DNA from: an uncultured Clostridia bacterium
Lineage (GTDB): Bacteria > Bacillota > Clostridia > UMGS1810
Assembly (NCBI GenBank): GCA_934500875.1
Contig: CAKSTL010000003.1
Span: 1-64,000, forward strand
DNA length: 64,000 bases
Direction: 5' to 3'
Shown: in pieces, positions 1-8,211 of the stretch
Layout: every line of letters begins with the position of its first letter
Numbering within the stretch: the first letter of the stretch is position 1
Program-made: the position numbers and the translations under genes
The notes under the pieces: generated by a model
The model's input: only the letters and a program-made list of their open reading frames with translations
Databases searched by the model: none
Told to the model about the DNA's origin: nothing

Positions 1-629
1 TTATCCTTGTTATACAAATTCCCGTCTACACTGCTGAATGATGAATTGTTGCCTGAAACATTTATGCTCGTTAAGCTATCGCAATCGGAAAATGCCGCAT
101 AGCCGATTGCGGTCACGCTGTCCGGAATGTTTGCGCTCGTTAAGCTGTCGCAAAAGGAAAATGCCGAATGGCCGATCGTGGTCACGCTGTTTCCGATGCT
201 CACGCCCGTTAGGTTGCTGCACCCGTAAAATGCCCTATCGCCGATCGTGGTCACGCTGTTCGGGATGTTCACGCTCGTTAAGCTGTCGCAAAAGGAAAAT
301 GCCTCTTCGCCGATCATGGTCACGCTGTTTCCGATGCTCACGCTCGTTAAGTTGACGCAATCGGAAAATGCCCTATAGCCGATAGAAGTAACGCCACTTT
401 GAATTACAACGGCCTTGATGCTGTTGTTATTATTCCAATTACTCGAATCTCCACACATATCCCCCGTGCCGCTGATGGTAAGTGTGCCGTTATCGTCAAG
501 AGTCCACGTCAGATTATCGCCGCAAGTGCCGCTTGTCACAGTTTCTGCATTTGTCGTAATTGGAAACATCGCAAACACACTGCAAACGATACAGCAAACA
601 AGAAACAAACTCAAAATCCTCTTTTTCAT
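1..629 (-). CDS. BspA-type leucine-rich-repeat surface protein, 3' end beyond window
   Basis: The reverse strand is open from an ATG at 629 to the window edge (209 codons seen). The ATG is preceded by GGGAGGGG. The protein starts with a signal peptide (MKKRILSLFLVCCIVCSVFA...), then a short domain with the TWTLDDNGTLTISGTG motif typical of secreted clostridial repeat proteins. At least five repeats of about 23 residues of the LRR_5/BspA type follow (SIGxxAFxxCxxLTSVxIPxSVTxI). Such proteins are exported and often anchored by other C-terminal domains, which cannot be seen here. A second BspA-type protein lies at 40518-42404, inside the cotJC element. Family call is firm; ligand and attachment are unknown. 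Confidence 0.85.
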   Translation of the reverse strand, partial: MKKRILSLFLVCCIVCSVFAMFPITTNAETVTSGTCGDNLTWTLDDNGTLTISGTGDMCGDSSNWNNNNSIKAVVIQSGVTSIGYRAFSDCVNLTSVSIGNSVTMIGEEAFSFCDSLTSVNIPNSVTTIGDRAFYGCSNLTGVSIGNSVTTIGHSAFSFCDSLTSANIPDSVTAIGYAAFSDCDSLTSINVSGNNSSFSSVDGNLYNKD

Positions 630-733
630 TGTAAAATTCCCCTCCCTATTGACAAAGAGCCAATTAAAAAAGTGCATAACCCCAAATTCAAGAGCTATGC
701 ACCGAAAAACGCACATACTCCGACTTTAAGGCT

Positions 734-847
734 GCTATACTCTTAAATTCTCTCTGCGAGTTTTATCGGAGCGTACGTTTTTACCGAAGTTTGCGTACAA
801 CCCGCAGAAAAAAACATAAAAACCCTATTTTAATTTAAGAGTATAGC
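734..847. repeat. 114-bp element bounded by perfect 16-bp inverted repeats
   Basis: GCTATACTCTTAAATT at 734-749 is the exact reverse complement of 832-847. Just inside, CTCTGCG and CGCAGAA arms can also pair, and GTACG/CGTAC occurs near the centre, so the whole stretch could fold into one long hairpin. It lies upstream of the BspA gene at 1-629 and before a small toxin-like gene. No clear target-site duplication is visible. It may be a small non-autonomous element or a structured leader; no second copy was noticed in the window. Confidence 0.5.
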
Positions 848-955
848 ATAACTATTGTAACACATAATTTCACAGATGGCAATACTTTCTAATGTATTTC
901 GGCAAAATGCATAATTGTAAAGTTGATTTTTGTTTTTCTGAAAGTCTTTGAAATA

Positions 956-984
956 TTGACATAATAGGCTTTAAAGTATATAAT
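956..984 (+). promoter_or_regulatory. Consensus sigma-A promoter for the small peptide gene
   Basis: TTGACA at 956-961, 17-bp spacer, TATAAT at 979-984: a full match to both consensus hexamers, about 60 bp upstream of the start of the 29-codon ORF at 1044. Confidence 0.75.
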
Positions 985-1043
985 ATAATTATAAATTGAA
1001 TATAGTTACTCTCCATATCATATGTAAGTGGGAGGTAATTGCT

Positions 1044-1133
1044 GTGTCAAATTATGAAGTATTGGTTATTGTTTTTATGGCTTTAGATGTGCTTTTTCAG
1101 ATAATAACTATATTATTGGGGTGTTTGAGATAG
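1044..1133 (+). CDS. Putative holin-like / type I toxin small membrane peptide (29 aa)
   Basis: GTG start at 1044 with GGAGGT seven bases upstream, stop TAG at 1131-1133. The peptide starts MSNYEVLVIVFMALDVLFQI and continues hydrophobic to an end with one arginine. The start MSxYEVL followed by one hydrophobic helix resembles the small holin-like toxins of Firmicutes type I toxin-antitoxin systems. A perfect promoter lies upstream. An antisense RNA antitoxin would be expected from the opposite strand but I could not identify its promoter. The gene is real by its signals; the toxin role is inference from family resemblance. Confidence 0.55.
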   Translation: MSNYEVLVIVFMALDVLFQIITILLGCLR

Positions 1134-1660
1134 CTGATTACAGCCGCTGTTAGTTTGAGCAAATGGGGCTTTGTTCTGCTTTGATTGGTTGGAGAGTAAT
1201 TATGTTAATATGATCTGCAATTTTGTAGGTCATATTTTATAGGGATTATATCGACTTATCTATCCTTATCTAAAAATGAAAATAGAAATATATTATGATT
1301 TTATTCTTATATGTTTAACTTAAAAAATCAATTTTTGATAAAATTACTCTTGACAAAGGTTATTAGAAAGCGGAATGGAGCATATAAAACTGATACAAAA
1401 GCTCGGCTCAAGCTTATTTGACGCTAATAAAATAACATTGATAGATAATCAAGGGCATACTGTTAGAAAGCGGTATGCCCTTAAACTATGAAAAAATTAT
1501 GCAAAAATTTATAAAAAATGAAAATACCCCTTGACAGACTTCTTCTAAAACCGTGTAAGAGCTTGAAATAATACAATCAGCACTATCTAAATAAGCGATA
1601 GAGATTTTTTCGAGACGGAGGTGCGGACATATTCTTGGACTTCAAAGGGAGTAAAAGGAT
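1134..1660. other. Gene-poor accessory stretch with hairpins
   Basis: No convincing gene. Besides the hairpin at 1207-1236 there is a perfect 10-bp stem at 1451-1482 (AAGGGCATAC with GTATGCCCTT). The 12-nt loop contains GTTAGAAAGCG; a similar TTAGAAAGCGG occurs near 1364. TTGACA-like hexamers occur near 1352 and 1532, but no good -10 was fixed. The stretch precedes an IS3-type remnant and may be derived from mobile DNA. Confidence 0.4.
1207..1236 (+). terminator. Hairpin downstream of the small peptide gene
   Basis: AATATGATCT at 1207-1216 pairs with AGGTCATATT at 1227-1236 (one G-U pair), followed by a short T-rich stretch. It could end the transcript of the 29-aa gene or its antisense RNA. 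The U-tract is weak. Confidence 0.35.
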
Positions 1661-2011
1661 ATGTATACAAAAGAGCAAAAAGAACGAGCGTTAAAAGAAT
1701 TTGAACGATTAGGTTCCGTTCAGGCAACCGTAACGAATTTGGGATATCCGTCAAGGCACACGCTATATGTGTGGTACAGAGATATGATTGCAAACAAGCA
1801 GTGTTATCACGGCTCTCCTAATAAACCCTATCAAGTGAAACAAAAATATATTAACGCGCTCAATCATCCCCGTTATCCTGATACGAATTTAAAATTAGAA
1901 GCAATAAAGCGTTGCTTTTCTCTTGGAGAAGGTGTAGAATATGTATCAAGAGAAATCGGTTACAGCCGTATGATTATATATGCTTGGTATCGTCCGTCAC
2001 TATATGCTTAA
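1661..2011 (+). pseudogene. IS3-family transposase OrfA remnant
   Basis: ATG at 1661 with a GGGAG-type ribosome site. The 116-aa product has two helix-turn-helix repeats of the kind found in IS3 OrfA proteins: an N-terminal one (KEQKERALKEFERLGSVQA, then a GYPSRHTLYVWYRD segment) and a second (LEAIKRCFSLGEGVEYVSRE, IGYSRMIIYAWYR). The reading frame then stops after YRPSLYA, where a full OrfA would continue. No OrfB (DDE integrase) follows: the next DNA on the other strand is a truncated repA. It is therefore a broken insertion sequence. Confidence 0.7.
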
Positions 2012-2062
2012 CATTTTTCTTCAAATCGTCAAGCAATGCCAAAATCGTGGACTGATAATACT

Positions 2063-2740
2063 TCAAAGACTTTTCGGAACACCCCTCGATCCTTTTTGCT
2101 GATAAAAACAAATCAACCAAGTTTTGTTCTGATGTATCTTGACTGTTTTCGGTTTCAATATGATTTCAGTATCGCTCGATTCAGTATTATTATTTTCAGT
2201 ATCGTTAAAATCAGTATAGTTATTATCAGTATTATTTGAGTATGATTTCGGAACTTCTTGAATTTCGATTTTCATATCTCTTGAAGTATGATTTTCATAC
2301 TTCTGCAAGTTTGAATTTAATACTTCTTGATTTTCGATATTCATACTTTCGGTATTTTGATTTTCATACCGCTTTTCTTTTGGGTTATGTATAAAGTTTT
2401 TTACATAGATTATGTTCGGTCTGCCAAGACCCTGCCGTTTGCGTTCGATAAGTCCGATTCCGTTTTCAAGCTCGTCCAAAAGCTTTAATGCTTTTTGCTT
2501 TGCACAACCGAAATCACATAAAATATCATCAATAGTGTAGATGATATATACTCGGTTTTCTTCATCAAACCAACAATTCTTTACCGACAGGCTCATACGG
2601 TCAAGCATAAAGCTATACAGCACCTTTGCTTCAACAGAAATTCCGGAAAGCGTTTCATCGGTAAATAGGATTTTTGGAATACGGCAAAACGAAAACTGTT
2701 CCGCTTGACTTCCGTAAAAATATTCAAATTGTATCGACAT
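2063..2740 (-). pseudogene. repA: Replication initiator RepA N-terminal family protein, 3'-truncated
   Basis: Start ATG at 2740 (MSIQFEYFYGSQAEQFSF) with GGAAAGGAGG upstream; the frame opens further upstream but without a ribosome site. Residues 1-120 match the RepA_N winged-helix initiator domain of Firmicutes plasmids and ICEs (FCRIPKILFTDE, LSGISVEAKVLYSFMLDRM, and so on). A low-complexity linker rich in NTDN/TES follows, then the sequence ends in an unrelated tail. The C-terminal domain is missing and the downstream DNA is the IS3 remnant. It is probably a relic of an integrated plasmid or conjugative element. Confidence 0.7.
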
Positions 2741-2879
2741 TGTTGTGCCTCCTTTCCGTGTGTGATTGCATAAAAAAGAACGCTCTATGTTAAAATAAAG
2801 CGTTCCGAAATCATAGATATATATAAAAAGAGCCGCAAACATTACATTTGCAGCTCTAATTAAGCGTTGTTACCTTTCA

Positions 2880-2931
2880 ATGCACAAATTCTTGCACAAA
2901 TTGGCGTAGTATTGGCGTAGTGTGGCGTAGT
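2880..2931. repeat. Short direct repeats at the edge of the accessory patch
   Basis: TGGCGTAGT occurs three times (2902-2910, 2913-2921, 2923-2931), preceded by two copies of TTGCACAAATT. The block sits between the RepA remnant and the 3' end of lysS. Such repeats occur near attachment ends of integrated elements. I cannot show a matching second end. Confidence 0.45.
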
Positions 2932-2982
2932 TTTTTGATTATTCAAAACCCGCAAACCCGCATAAACACTGCATTTCTTTGA

Positions 2983-4536
2983 TTATTTATTATCCAACGG
3001 CTTCATTGTCGGGAAGAGCAATACGTCACGGATAGCGGCGGAGTCGGTAAGCAGCATACACATTCTGTCGATACCGAAGCCTATGCCGCCGGTCGGCGCC
3101 ATACCGATTTCAAGGGCGCGCATAAAGTCTTCGTCAGTGGTGTTAGCTTCCTCGTCGCCCTTTGCAAGAAGCTCCTCCTGCGCTTTGAAACGCTCTCTCT
3201 GGTCAATTGGGTCGTTAAGCTCCGAATAAGCGTTCGCCATTTCCCAGCCGTTCATAAAGAATTCAAAACGCTCAACATAATCGGGATTTTCGGGCTTTTT
3301 CTTTGTAAGCGGCGAAATTTCAACCGGATGGTCTGTAACAAACGTCGGCTGAACAAGGTGCTCTTCAACATATTCTTCAAAGAAAAGGTTCAAAATATCG
3401 CCCTTTTTATGGCGTTCCTCATACTCTATATGATGCTTGTCGGCAAGTTTTCTTGCCTCGTCAAGCGTTGAAATCTGATTAAAATCAACATTTGCATATT
3501 TTTTAACGGCGTCAACCATTGTAATTCTTTCAAACGGCTTGCCAAGGTCCATTTCAATGCCGTTGTATACAATTTTTGTTGTTCCCAGAACCTCGTTTGC
3601 AACGTGACGGTATAAATTTTCGGTTAAATCCATCATACCGTGATAATCCGTGTATGCCTGATAAAGCTCCATAAGCGTAAATTCGGGGTTATGCCTTGTG
3701 TCAAGACCTTCGTTTCTGAAAACTCTGCCTATTTCGTAAACCCTCTCAAGACCGCCCACAATAAGGCGCTTTAAGTAAAGCTCGAGCGAAATGCGGAGCT
3801 TAAAATCTTCATCCAGAGCGTTAAAATGCGTTTCAAAAGGACGTGCCGCAGCGCCGCCGGCATTTGAAACAAGCATAGGGGTTTCAACCTCCAAAAAGCC
3901 CAGCGAATCAAGATATCTTCTGATAGACGAAATGATTTTTGAACGTTTGATAAAAGTATCTTTAACGTCGCTGTTCATAATAAGGTCAACATAACGCTGA
4001 CGGTAGCGCATATCGGTATTTGTCATACCGTGAAATTTTTCGGGCAGCGGCAAAAGCGACTTTGAAAGAAGCGTAACCGATTCAACTCTCACCGAAATTT
4101 CGCCTGTCTGGGTCGTGAAAACCTCGCCCGACGCACCGATAATATCGCCTATGTCAAGCTTTTTGAAATGCGCATATTCATCTTCGCCGAGGATGTCTTT
4201 TTTAACAAAGAGCTGCACCTGACCGTCCTTGTCCGAAATGTGCATAAATCCGACTTTTCCCATACCTCTTTTAGACATAATTCTGCCTGCGACGCACACT
4301 TTCTGACCGTCAAGAGGCGAAATATGTGCGGTTACATTTCTCTTTTCGCCGCGCACCTCTATTGTGCGCTCCTCGGTGGTACAGCCTTCGGAAATATCTT
4401 TTGAAGAGTGTGTGCGGTCAAATTTAGTAATTACAAAAGGGTCTCTGCCTTCATCTTTAAGCTCTTTGAGCTTATCGTGACGCACCCTTATAATTTCGTT
4501 TAATTCCATTTCGGGTTGGTTGCTGTTATTGCTCAT
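2983..4536 (-). CDS. lysS: Lysyl-tRNA synthetase, class II
   Basis: 517 aa, normal family length. It charges tRNA-Lys with lysine in the cytoplasm. The N-terminal OB-fold anticodon-binding domain (about 65-165) contains GRIMSKRGMGKVGFMHISD. The catalytic domain has motif 2 (VFRNEGLDTRHNPEFTLMEL) and motif 3 (GGIGFGIDRMCMLLT). Start MSNNSNQPEME follows GGAAGG. It lies 23 bp downstream of greA in a minus-strand run. The lysS 3' end borders the accessory patch at 1-2.9 kb. Confidence 0.97.
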   Translation of the reverse strand: MSNNSNQPEMELNEIIRVRHDKLKELKDEGRDPFVITKFDRTHSSKDISEGCTTEERTIEVRGEKRNVTAHISPLDGQKVCVAGRIMSKRGMGKVGFMHISDKDGQVQLFVKKDILGEDEYAHFKKLDIGDIIGASGEVFTTQTGEISVRVESVTLLSKSLLPLPEKFHGMTNTDMRYRQRYVDLIMNSDVKDTFIKRSKIISSIRRYLDSLGFLEVETPMLVSNAGGAAARPFETHFNALDEDFKLRISLELYLKRLIVGGLERVYEIGRVFRNEGLDTRHNPEFTLMELYQAYTDYHGMMDLTENLYRHVANEVLGTTKIVYNGIEMDLGKPFERITMVDAVKKYANVDFNQISTLDEARKLADKHHIEYEERHKKGDILNLFFEEYVEEHLVQPTFVTDHPVEISPLTKKKPENPDYVERFEFFMNGWEMANAYSELNDPIDQRERFKAQEELLAKGDEEANTTDEDFMRALEIGMAPTGGIGFGIDRMCMLLTDSAAIRDVLLFPTMKPLDNK

Positions 4537-4559
4537 ATTAATGTTTCCTTCCGTAAAAA

Positions 4560-5042
4560 TTAGTCCTTGTCGATTTTCAAAACTTTAAGCTTTACAATTC
4601 CATCGGGTGTTTCAACGTCAGCCGTTTCGCCCTCTTTTGCGCCGAGAAGCGCAATTCCGACGGGAGATTTATCCGAAATTTTGTTTTCTATCGGGTTAGC
4701 TTCCATTGAGCCGACAATGCTGTATACAACCTCTTCTTCAAATTCCTCGTCATAAACGGTTACCTTTGAGCCTATGCTTACCGTGTCGGAGGGAATGGTT
4801 GTTTCGTCAATAACAACCGCATTTTCAAGAATTTTTTTAAGCTCGGCAATTCTTGTTTCCATTTTTGCCTGCTCTTCTTTTGCGGCGGTGTATTCGGCAT
4901 TTTCCGAAAGGTCGCCGAAACCGCGTGCGATTTTAATACGCTCTGCTATTTCTTTTCGTTTTTCAACTTTTAAATATTCAAACTCCTCCTCAATTTTTTT
5001 ATAACCGTTGGGAGTAAGAACTGTCTGTGCTGTTTTGCTCAT
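4560..5042 (-). CDS. greA: Transcription elongation factor GreA
   Basis: 160 aa from ATG 5042 ([20 protein letters not shown]); an upstream in-frame ATG exists but AAGGAAG fits the MSK start. GreA binds the RNA polymerase secondary channel and stimulates cleavage of backtracked RNA. The N-terminal coiled coil carries the acidic tip ([11 protein letters not shown]), which places the catalytic Asp/Glu pair. The C-terminal FKBP-like domain carries [14 protein letters not shown]. The greA-lysS pairing is common in Firmicutes. Confidence 0.97.
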   Translation of the reverse strand: MSKTAQTVLTPNGYKKIEEEFEYLKVEKRKEIAERIKIARGFGDLSENAEYTAAKEEQAKMETRIAELKKILENAVVIDETTIPSDTVSIGSKVTVYDEEFEEEVVYSIVGSMEANPIENKISDKSPVGIALLGAKEGETADVETPDGIVKLKVLKIDKD

Positions 5043-5147
5043 AAAAATTCTTCCTTTCACATATATAACATAAAGATTTTCTGTATCAAATATAAAAATG
5101 TCAGCTTAAAACCATATTATACAAAATTTTTTTAAAAATGTCAACCG

Positions 5148-5744
5148 TTACATCTCGTGGCGCAGCTCGATTGCCTTTGTTATGGTAACATCGTCGGCAT
5201 ATTCAAGGTCGCCGCCAACCGGTATGCCCGAGGCGATTCGTGTAACCTTTATTCCGAGCGGTTTTATAAGCCGTGCAAGATACATAGCGGTTGCCTCGCC
5301 TTCAATGCTCGGATTTGTGGCAAGAATGACCTCTTTTACGCTCTCGTCCTTCAGCCTTAAAATAAGCTCCTTAATTTTGAGCATATCGGGTGTAACGTCG
5401 TCCATAGGCGAAATTGAGCCGTGCAGAACGTGATAAAGCCCGAAATATTCACGTGTTTTTTCAAGCGCTATAACGTCCTTGGGAGATTCCATAACGCATA
5501 TTGTGCTTCTGTCACGCTTTGTGTTCGAGCATATGTCGCACGGGTCGTCCTCGGTTAAATTCTGGCAAACCGAGCAGTAGGTTATTTTCTCTTTTGCGTT
5601 TTTTATCGTTTCAATAATTTCGTTTGCCTCTTCGTTTGACATTGAAACTATGTTGAATGCAAGGCGCACGGCGGATTTATGACCTATTCCCGGCATTTTT
5701 TTAAACATATCTATAAGCTTTGAAAGCGAATTTGAATACAGCAT
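5148..5744 (-). CDS. recR: Recombination mediator RecR
   Basis: 198 aa, the standard length. It works with RecF/RecO in loading RecA onto gapped DNA. Visible are the N-terminal helix-hairpin-helix ([20 protein letters not shown]), the four-Cys zinc finger (CSVC...CDIC) and the Toprim domain ([16 protein letters not shown] ... [16 protein letters not shown]). In many Firmicutes recR follows dnaX and ybaB. Here the upstream neighbour is a pseudouridine synthase gene, 3 bp away, so the usual context is lost. Confidence 0.97.
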   Translation of the reverse strand: MLYSNSLSKLIDMFKKMPGIGHKSAVRLAFNIVSMSNEEANEIIETIKNAKEKITYCSVCQNLTEDDPCDICSNTKRDRSTICVMESPKDVIALEKTREYFGLYHVLHGSISPMDDVTPDMLKIKELILRLKDESVKEVILATNPSIEGEATAMYLARLIKPLGIKVTRIASGIPVGGDLEYADDVTITKAIELRHEM

Positions 5745-5747
5745 TGA

Positions 5748-6692
5748 TTATATCTCCTTTTTTGCAAACGGCACGTTGTTTGCGCAAAACGTTCTGCCGT
5801 TTAAGTAAGACAAAATATTTTCGTTAGAAAAATCGAATTTGATTTTGTATGAGTACAGCGCCTGATGATAAAGATGATGTTTTTTGTTAATTTCGTTTGT
5901 GCCGTATTTTCCGTCGCCTATAAGAGGGTGCCCGATATGCGCAAAATGCGCCCTTATCTGGTGCGTCCTTCCCGTAATAAGCTCGGCTTCGACAAGCGAG
6001 CAGTCATCTCTTTCCTCAATAACCTTATACTTTGTTTTTATGATTTTTGCGCCTTTTTTTTCACTGTCATACACATATACGGTGTTCTTTTTGCAGTCTT
6101 TGAAAAGATATCCCGTCAAAAGTCCGCTTTTGTTTTTCAAATGCCCCGAAACGAGGCAGAGATAAAATTTTTTAATTTCACGGTTTTTGATTTTTTCGTT
6201 TATTATTTTAAGCGCTTCGCTTGTTTTTGCGGCAATCACAATACCGCCCGTATTGCGGTCTATCCGGTTGCAAAGGGCGGGGGAGAACGAATTTTCGTTC
6301 TTAGGGTCGTATTCGCCCTTGTTGTAGAGATATGCCTTTATGTGGTTTATAAGTGTGTCCGTTTTTTCGTTTTTATCCTCGTGGACAACCATTCCGAACT
6401 GTTTGTCCGCAAGAAGAATGTTTTCGTCTTCATATAATATGTTAAGATTGGGCTGTATATTCAAAAATGAGCCTTTTGTTTTATCTTCAAAAAATTCGTC
6501 GTTTATGTAAAGCGAAAGCACATCGCCCTCAGAAAGACGGTATGCGATATCGCTTTTTTTGCCGTTAACCTTAACCCTTTTTTTGCGGATATATTTATAA
6601 ACTGCGCTCTGCGGCATATTTTTAAAATATTTTGTCAGAAATTTGTCCAGCCTCTGACCTGCGTCGTTTTTGTTTACTGTTACGTTTCTCAT
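5748..6692 (-). CDS. RluA-family pseudouridine synthase with S4 domain
   Basis: About 314 aa from ATG 6692 (MRNVTVNKNDAGQRLDKFLT). The longer frame to 6770 would overlap the upstream gene, so the MRN start is preferred. An S4 RNA-binding domain (about 1-65, SAVYKYIRKKRVKVNGKK) is followed by the catalytic domain with NRIDRNTGGIVIAAKT, which holds the catalytic Asp, and ELITGRTHQIRAHFAHIGHP. It converts uridines to pseudouridine, probably in 23S rRNA (RluC/RluD-like). The exact target cannot be told from sequence. Confidence 0.9.
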   Translation of the reverse strand: MRNVTVNKNDAGQRLDKFLTKYFKNMPQSAVYKYIRKKRVKVNGKKSDIAYRLSEGDVLSLYINDEFFEDKTKGSFLNIQPNLNILYEDENILLADKQFGMVVHEDKNEKTDTLINHIKAYLYNKGEYDPKNENSFSPALCNRIDRNTGGIVIAAKTSEALKIINEKIKNREIKKFYLCLVSGHLKNKSGLLTGYLFKDCKKNTVYVYDSEKKGAKIIKTKYKVIEERDDCSLVEAELITGRTHQIRAHFAHIGHPLIGDGKYGTNEINKKHHLYHQALYSYKIKFDFSNENILSYLNGRTFCANNVPFAKKEI

Positions 6693-6720
6693 CAAAAAAC
6701 CGCCCTGTTTTGTGTGTTTT

Positions 6721-7335
6721 TCAGCAATATGCCGTATCTTTTGCCGCAAAAAAATCTTCGGACATTTCAAAGATATCGCTCATTGCATACCGTTTGTCAA
6801 AGCCCTCAACAATGCGCACAACACGCTTGCCGTCGGTGCCGTAGCCGATTTTGTCAATTTCAAAACCCGGCATTGTTCCAAAGTCGTTTGCAAGGCTTTT
6901 TACAAGACAGATGCCGCTGCACTCTGCAAGATGTTCGTTTTTGTCAATTGTGCGCCACGGAATTTTTAAATCTTTAAAAAGCTTCATAACCTCAACCGAA
7001 GGGATGGGTTTGCCGTCTTTAAAGCCCGAGCCGTCGTATATCGGCGACGACATAATAAAATCGGGTTTTATCTGCGATATTATGCGTTTTACCGCACAAA
7101 AAACATCAAAGCTTTTGTTGTTTTGCAAAAATTTTGAAGCCTCAGCGGCAAAATCCGTTTCGTCCTTTTCAAAAACGTTTCCGGGACAAAGCGTACATTC
7201 CGAACACAAAATGTCAAGAACCGGCACTTTTTCTTTTTGATATTCAAGATTTTTTGCGTCATAAATATCGCACAGCGCAGAAAACAATGCTTCTGCGCTT
7301 ATGCCTGAAAACAAGTCGAAATATAAAATTTTCAT
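6721..7335 (-). CDS. Half-length LarC-like protein (DUF111 family)
   Basis: 204 aa. The start MKILYFDLFSGISAEALFSA resembles LarC (MKxLYFDxxxGxxGDM). The C-terminal part SPIYDGSGFKDGKPIPSVEVMKLF and CSGICLVKSLANDFGTMPGFEIDKIGYGTDGK matches the LarC segment with GSG, P(A/S)P and GYG motifs. LarC is about 400 aa and catalyses CTP-dependent cyclometallation in nickel-pincer cofactor synthesis. This protein is half that size, and the usual conserved His-rich stretch (HFHEVGAVDS) is not recognisable. No larB or larE is near. It may be a divergent or specialised paralogue; function unassigned. Confidence 0.6.
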   Translation of the reverse strand: MKILYFDLFSGISAEALFSALCDIYDAKNLEYQKEKVPVLDILCSECTLCPGNVFEKDETDFAAEASKFLQNNKSFDVFCAVKRIISQIKPDFIMSSPIYDGSGFKDGKPIPSVEVMKLFKDLKIPWRTIDKNEHLAECSGICLVKSLANDFGTMPGFEIDKIGYGTDGKRVVRIVEGFDKRYAMSDIFEMSEDFFAAKDTAYC

Positions 7336-7336
7336 T

Positions 7337-8191
7337 TTATTCCTTCTTTTTGCTTATCTTATTTTTTATTTCGTCAATTTTCTTTTTCACCATATCGTGC
7401 GTTACCGTTGAAAGAAATTTTTCTTTCATGGACAGTGCGTTTTCCAGCTCGGAAACAGCGTCGTCAAATTCGCCGAGGCTCTCGAGCACAAGCGCAAAAT
7501 TATAGTACGGTTCAATAAACTGCGGGTCTTTGTTAAGAATGTCAACATACATATCGTGCGATTTTTCAATCTCGCCGACAAGAAAATAGTTCTGCGCAAG
7601 ATTGTCTGCAATAATAAGGTCGTCCGAGTTGTAATCGTATGCCTCCTTGTTGATTTCAAGCGCCTTTTCATACTGACCGTCAAGAGCGTACCAATAGCCC
7701 AGAACGCCGTATATTGCGGTGGTTTTGTAGCCGTTGTCGTAAAGGCTTTGTGCGTCTTTTAACGCACCCTTCAAATCGCCCGACTTCCACTTTACCAAAG
7801 CCTTGTTCAAAAGTGCGTTGTTTATATCGGATTCGGTAAGATTTTTTTTGTTTTTCGATAAAATTTCGTCAAATTTTTTGTTGCTCTCGTCAAGTCTGCC
7901 GTCCCTTAAAAGGAGGTATGAATAGTAAAGCGCCGTCTGCGGTTTCATTTTTCCGGTTTTATATGCTTTTTCATAAAGTGCAAATGCCTTTTGTTTGTTT
8001 TTTTGAAATTTAACGGTGGCAATAAGCGACAGAACGGACGCTCTTTTTGCAATATACAAAGCCGCAAGGATTGCAAAAAAGGCAATAACCGCATAAATTG
8101 CGCCGAACCGTGCCGCATAGCTGAGTACTGCAAAAAACAGAATAACGTAGACGATTGGCATTAAAATTGATTTCAGCGATGGGGTTTGCAT
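7337..8191 (-). CDS. Membrane-anchored TPR-repeat protein
   Basis: 284 aa. Residues 9-50 form two closely spaced hydrophobic helices (IVYVILFFAVLSYAA, YAVIAFFAILAALYIA). The rest is a series of about six tetratricopeptide-like helical pairs (ALYEKAYKTGKMKPQTALYY, ALLNKALVKWKSGDLKGALK, EKALEINKEAYDYNSDDLII, IEPYYNFALVLESLGEFDDA). It ends in a lysine-rich tail. TPR proteins are scaffolds; the partner is unknown. The gene is 1 bp from the LarC-like gene and 20 bp from asnS, so probably co-transcribed. Confidence 0.8.
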   Translation of the reverse strand: MQTPSLKSILMPIVYVILFFAVLSYAARFGAIYAVIAFFAILAALYIAKRASVLSLIATVKFQKNKQKAFALYEKAYKTGKMKPQTALYYSYLLLRDGRLDESNKKFDEILSKNKKNLTESDINNALLNKALVKWKSGDLKGALKDAQSLYDNGYKTTAIYGVLGYWYALDGQYEKALEINKEAYDYNSDDLIIADNLAQNYFLVGEIEKSHDMYVDILNKDPQFIEPYYNFALVLESLGEFDDAVSELENALSMKEKFLSTVTHDMVKKKIDEIKNKISKKKE

Positions 8192-8211
8192 TTAAAATTC
8201 CCTCTTTCTGA

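Noticed and set aside
38..746. Three plus-strand ORFs over the start of the window
   Set aside because: They are antisense to the BspA-type repeat gene, whose signal peptide, repeats and ribosome site on the minus strand are clear.
2880..2960. Possible C-terminal tail of a tyrosine integrase on the minus strand
   Set aside because: All three frames have stops close by and only about 20 residues could be claimed; kept only as direct repeats.
5865..6437. 190-aa plus-strand ORF
   Set aside because: Antisense to the pseudouridine synthase gene, which has all family motifs.
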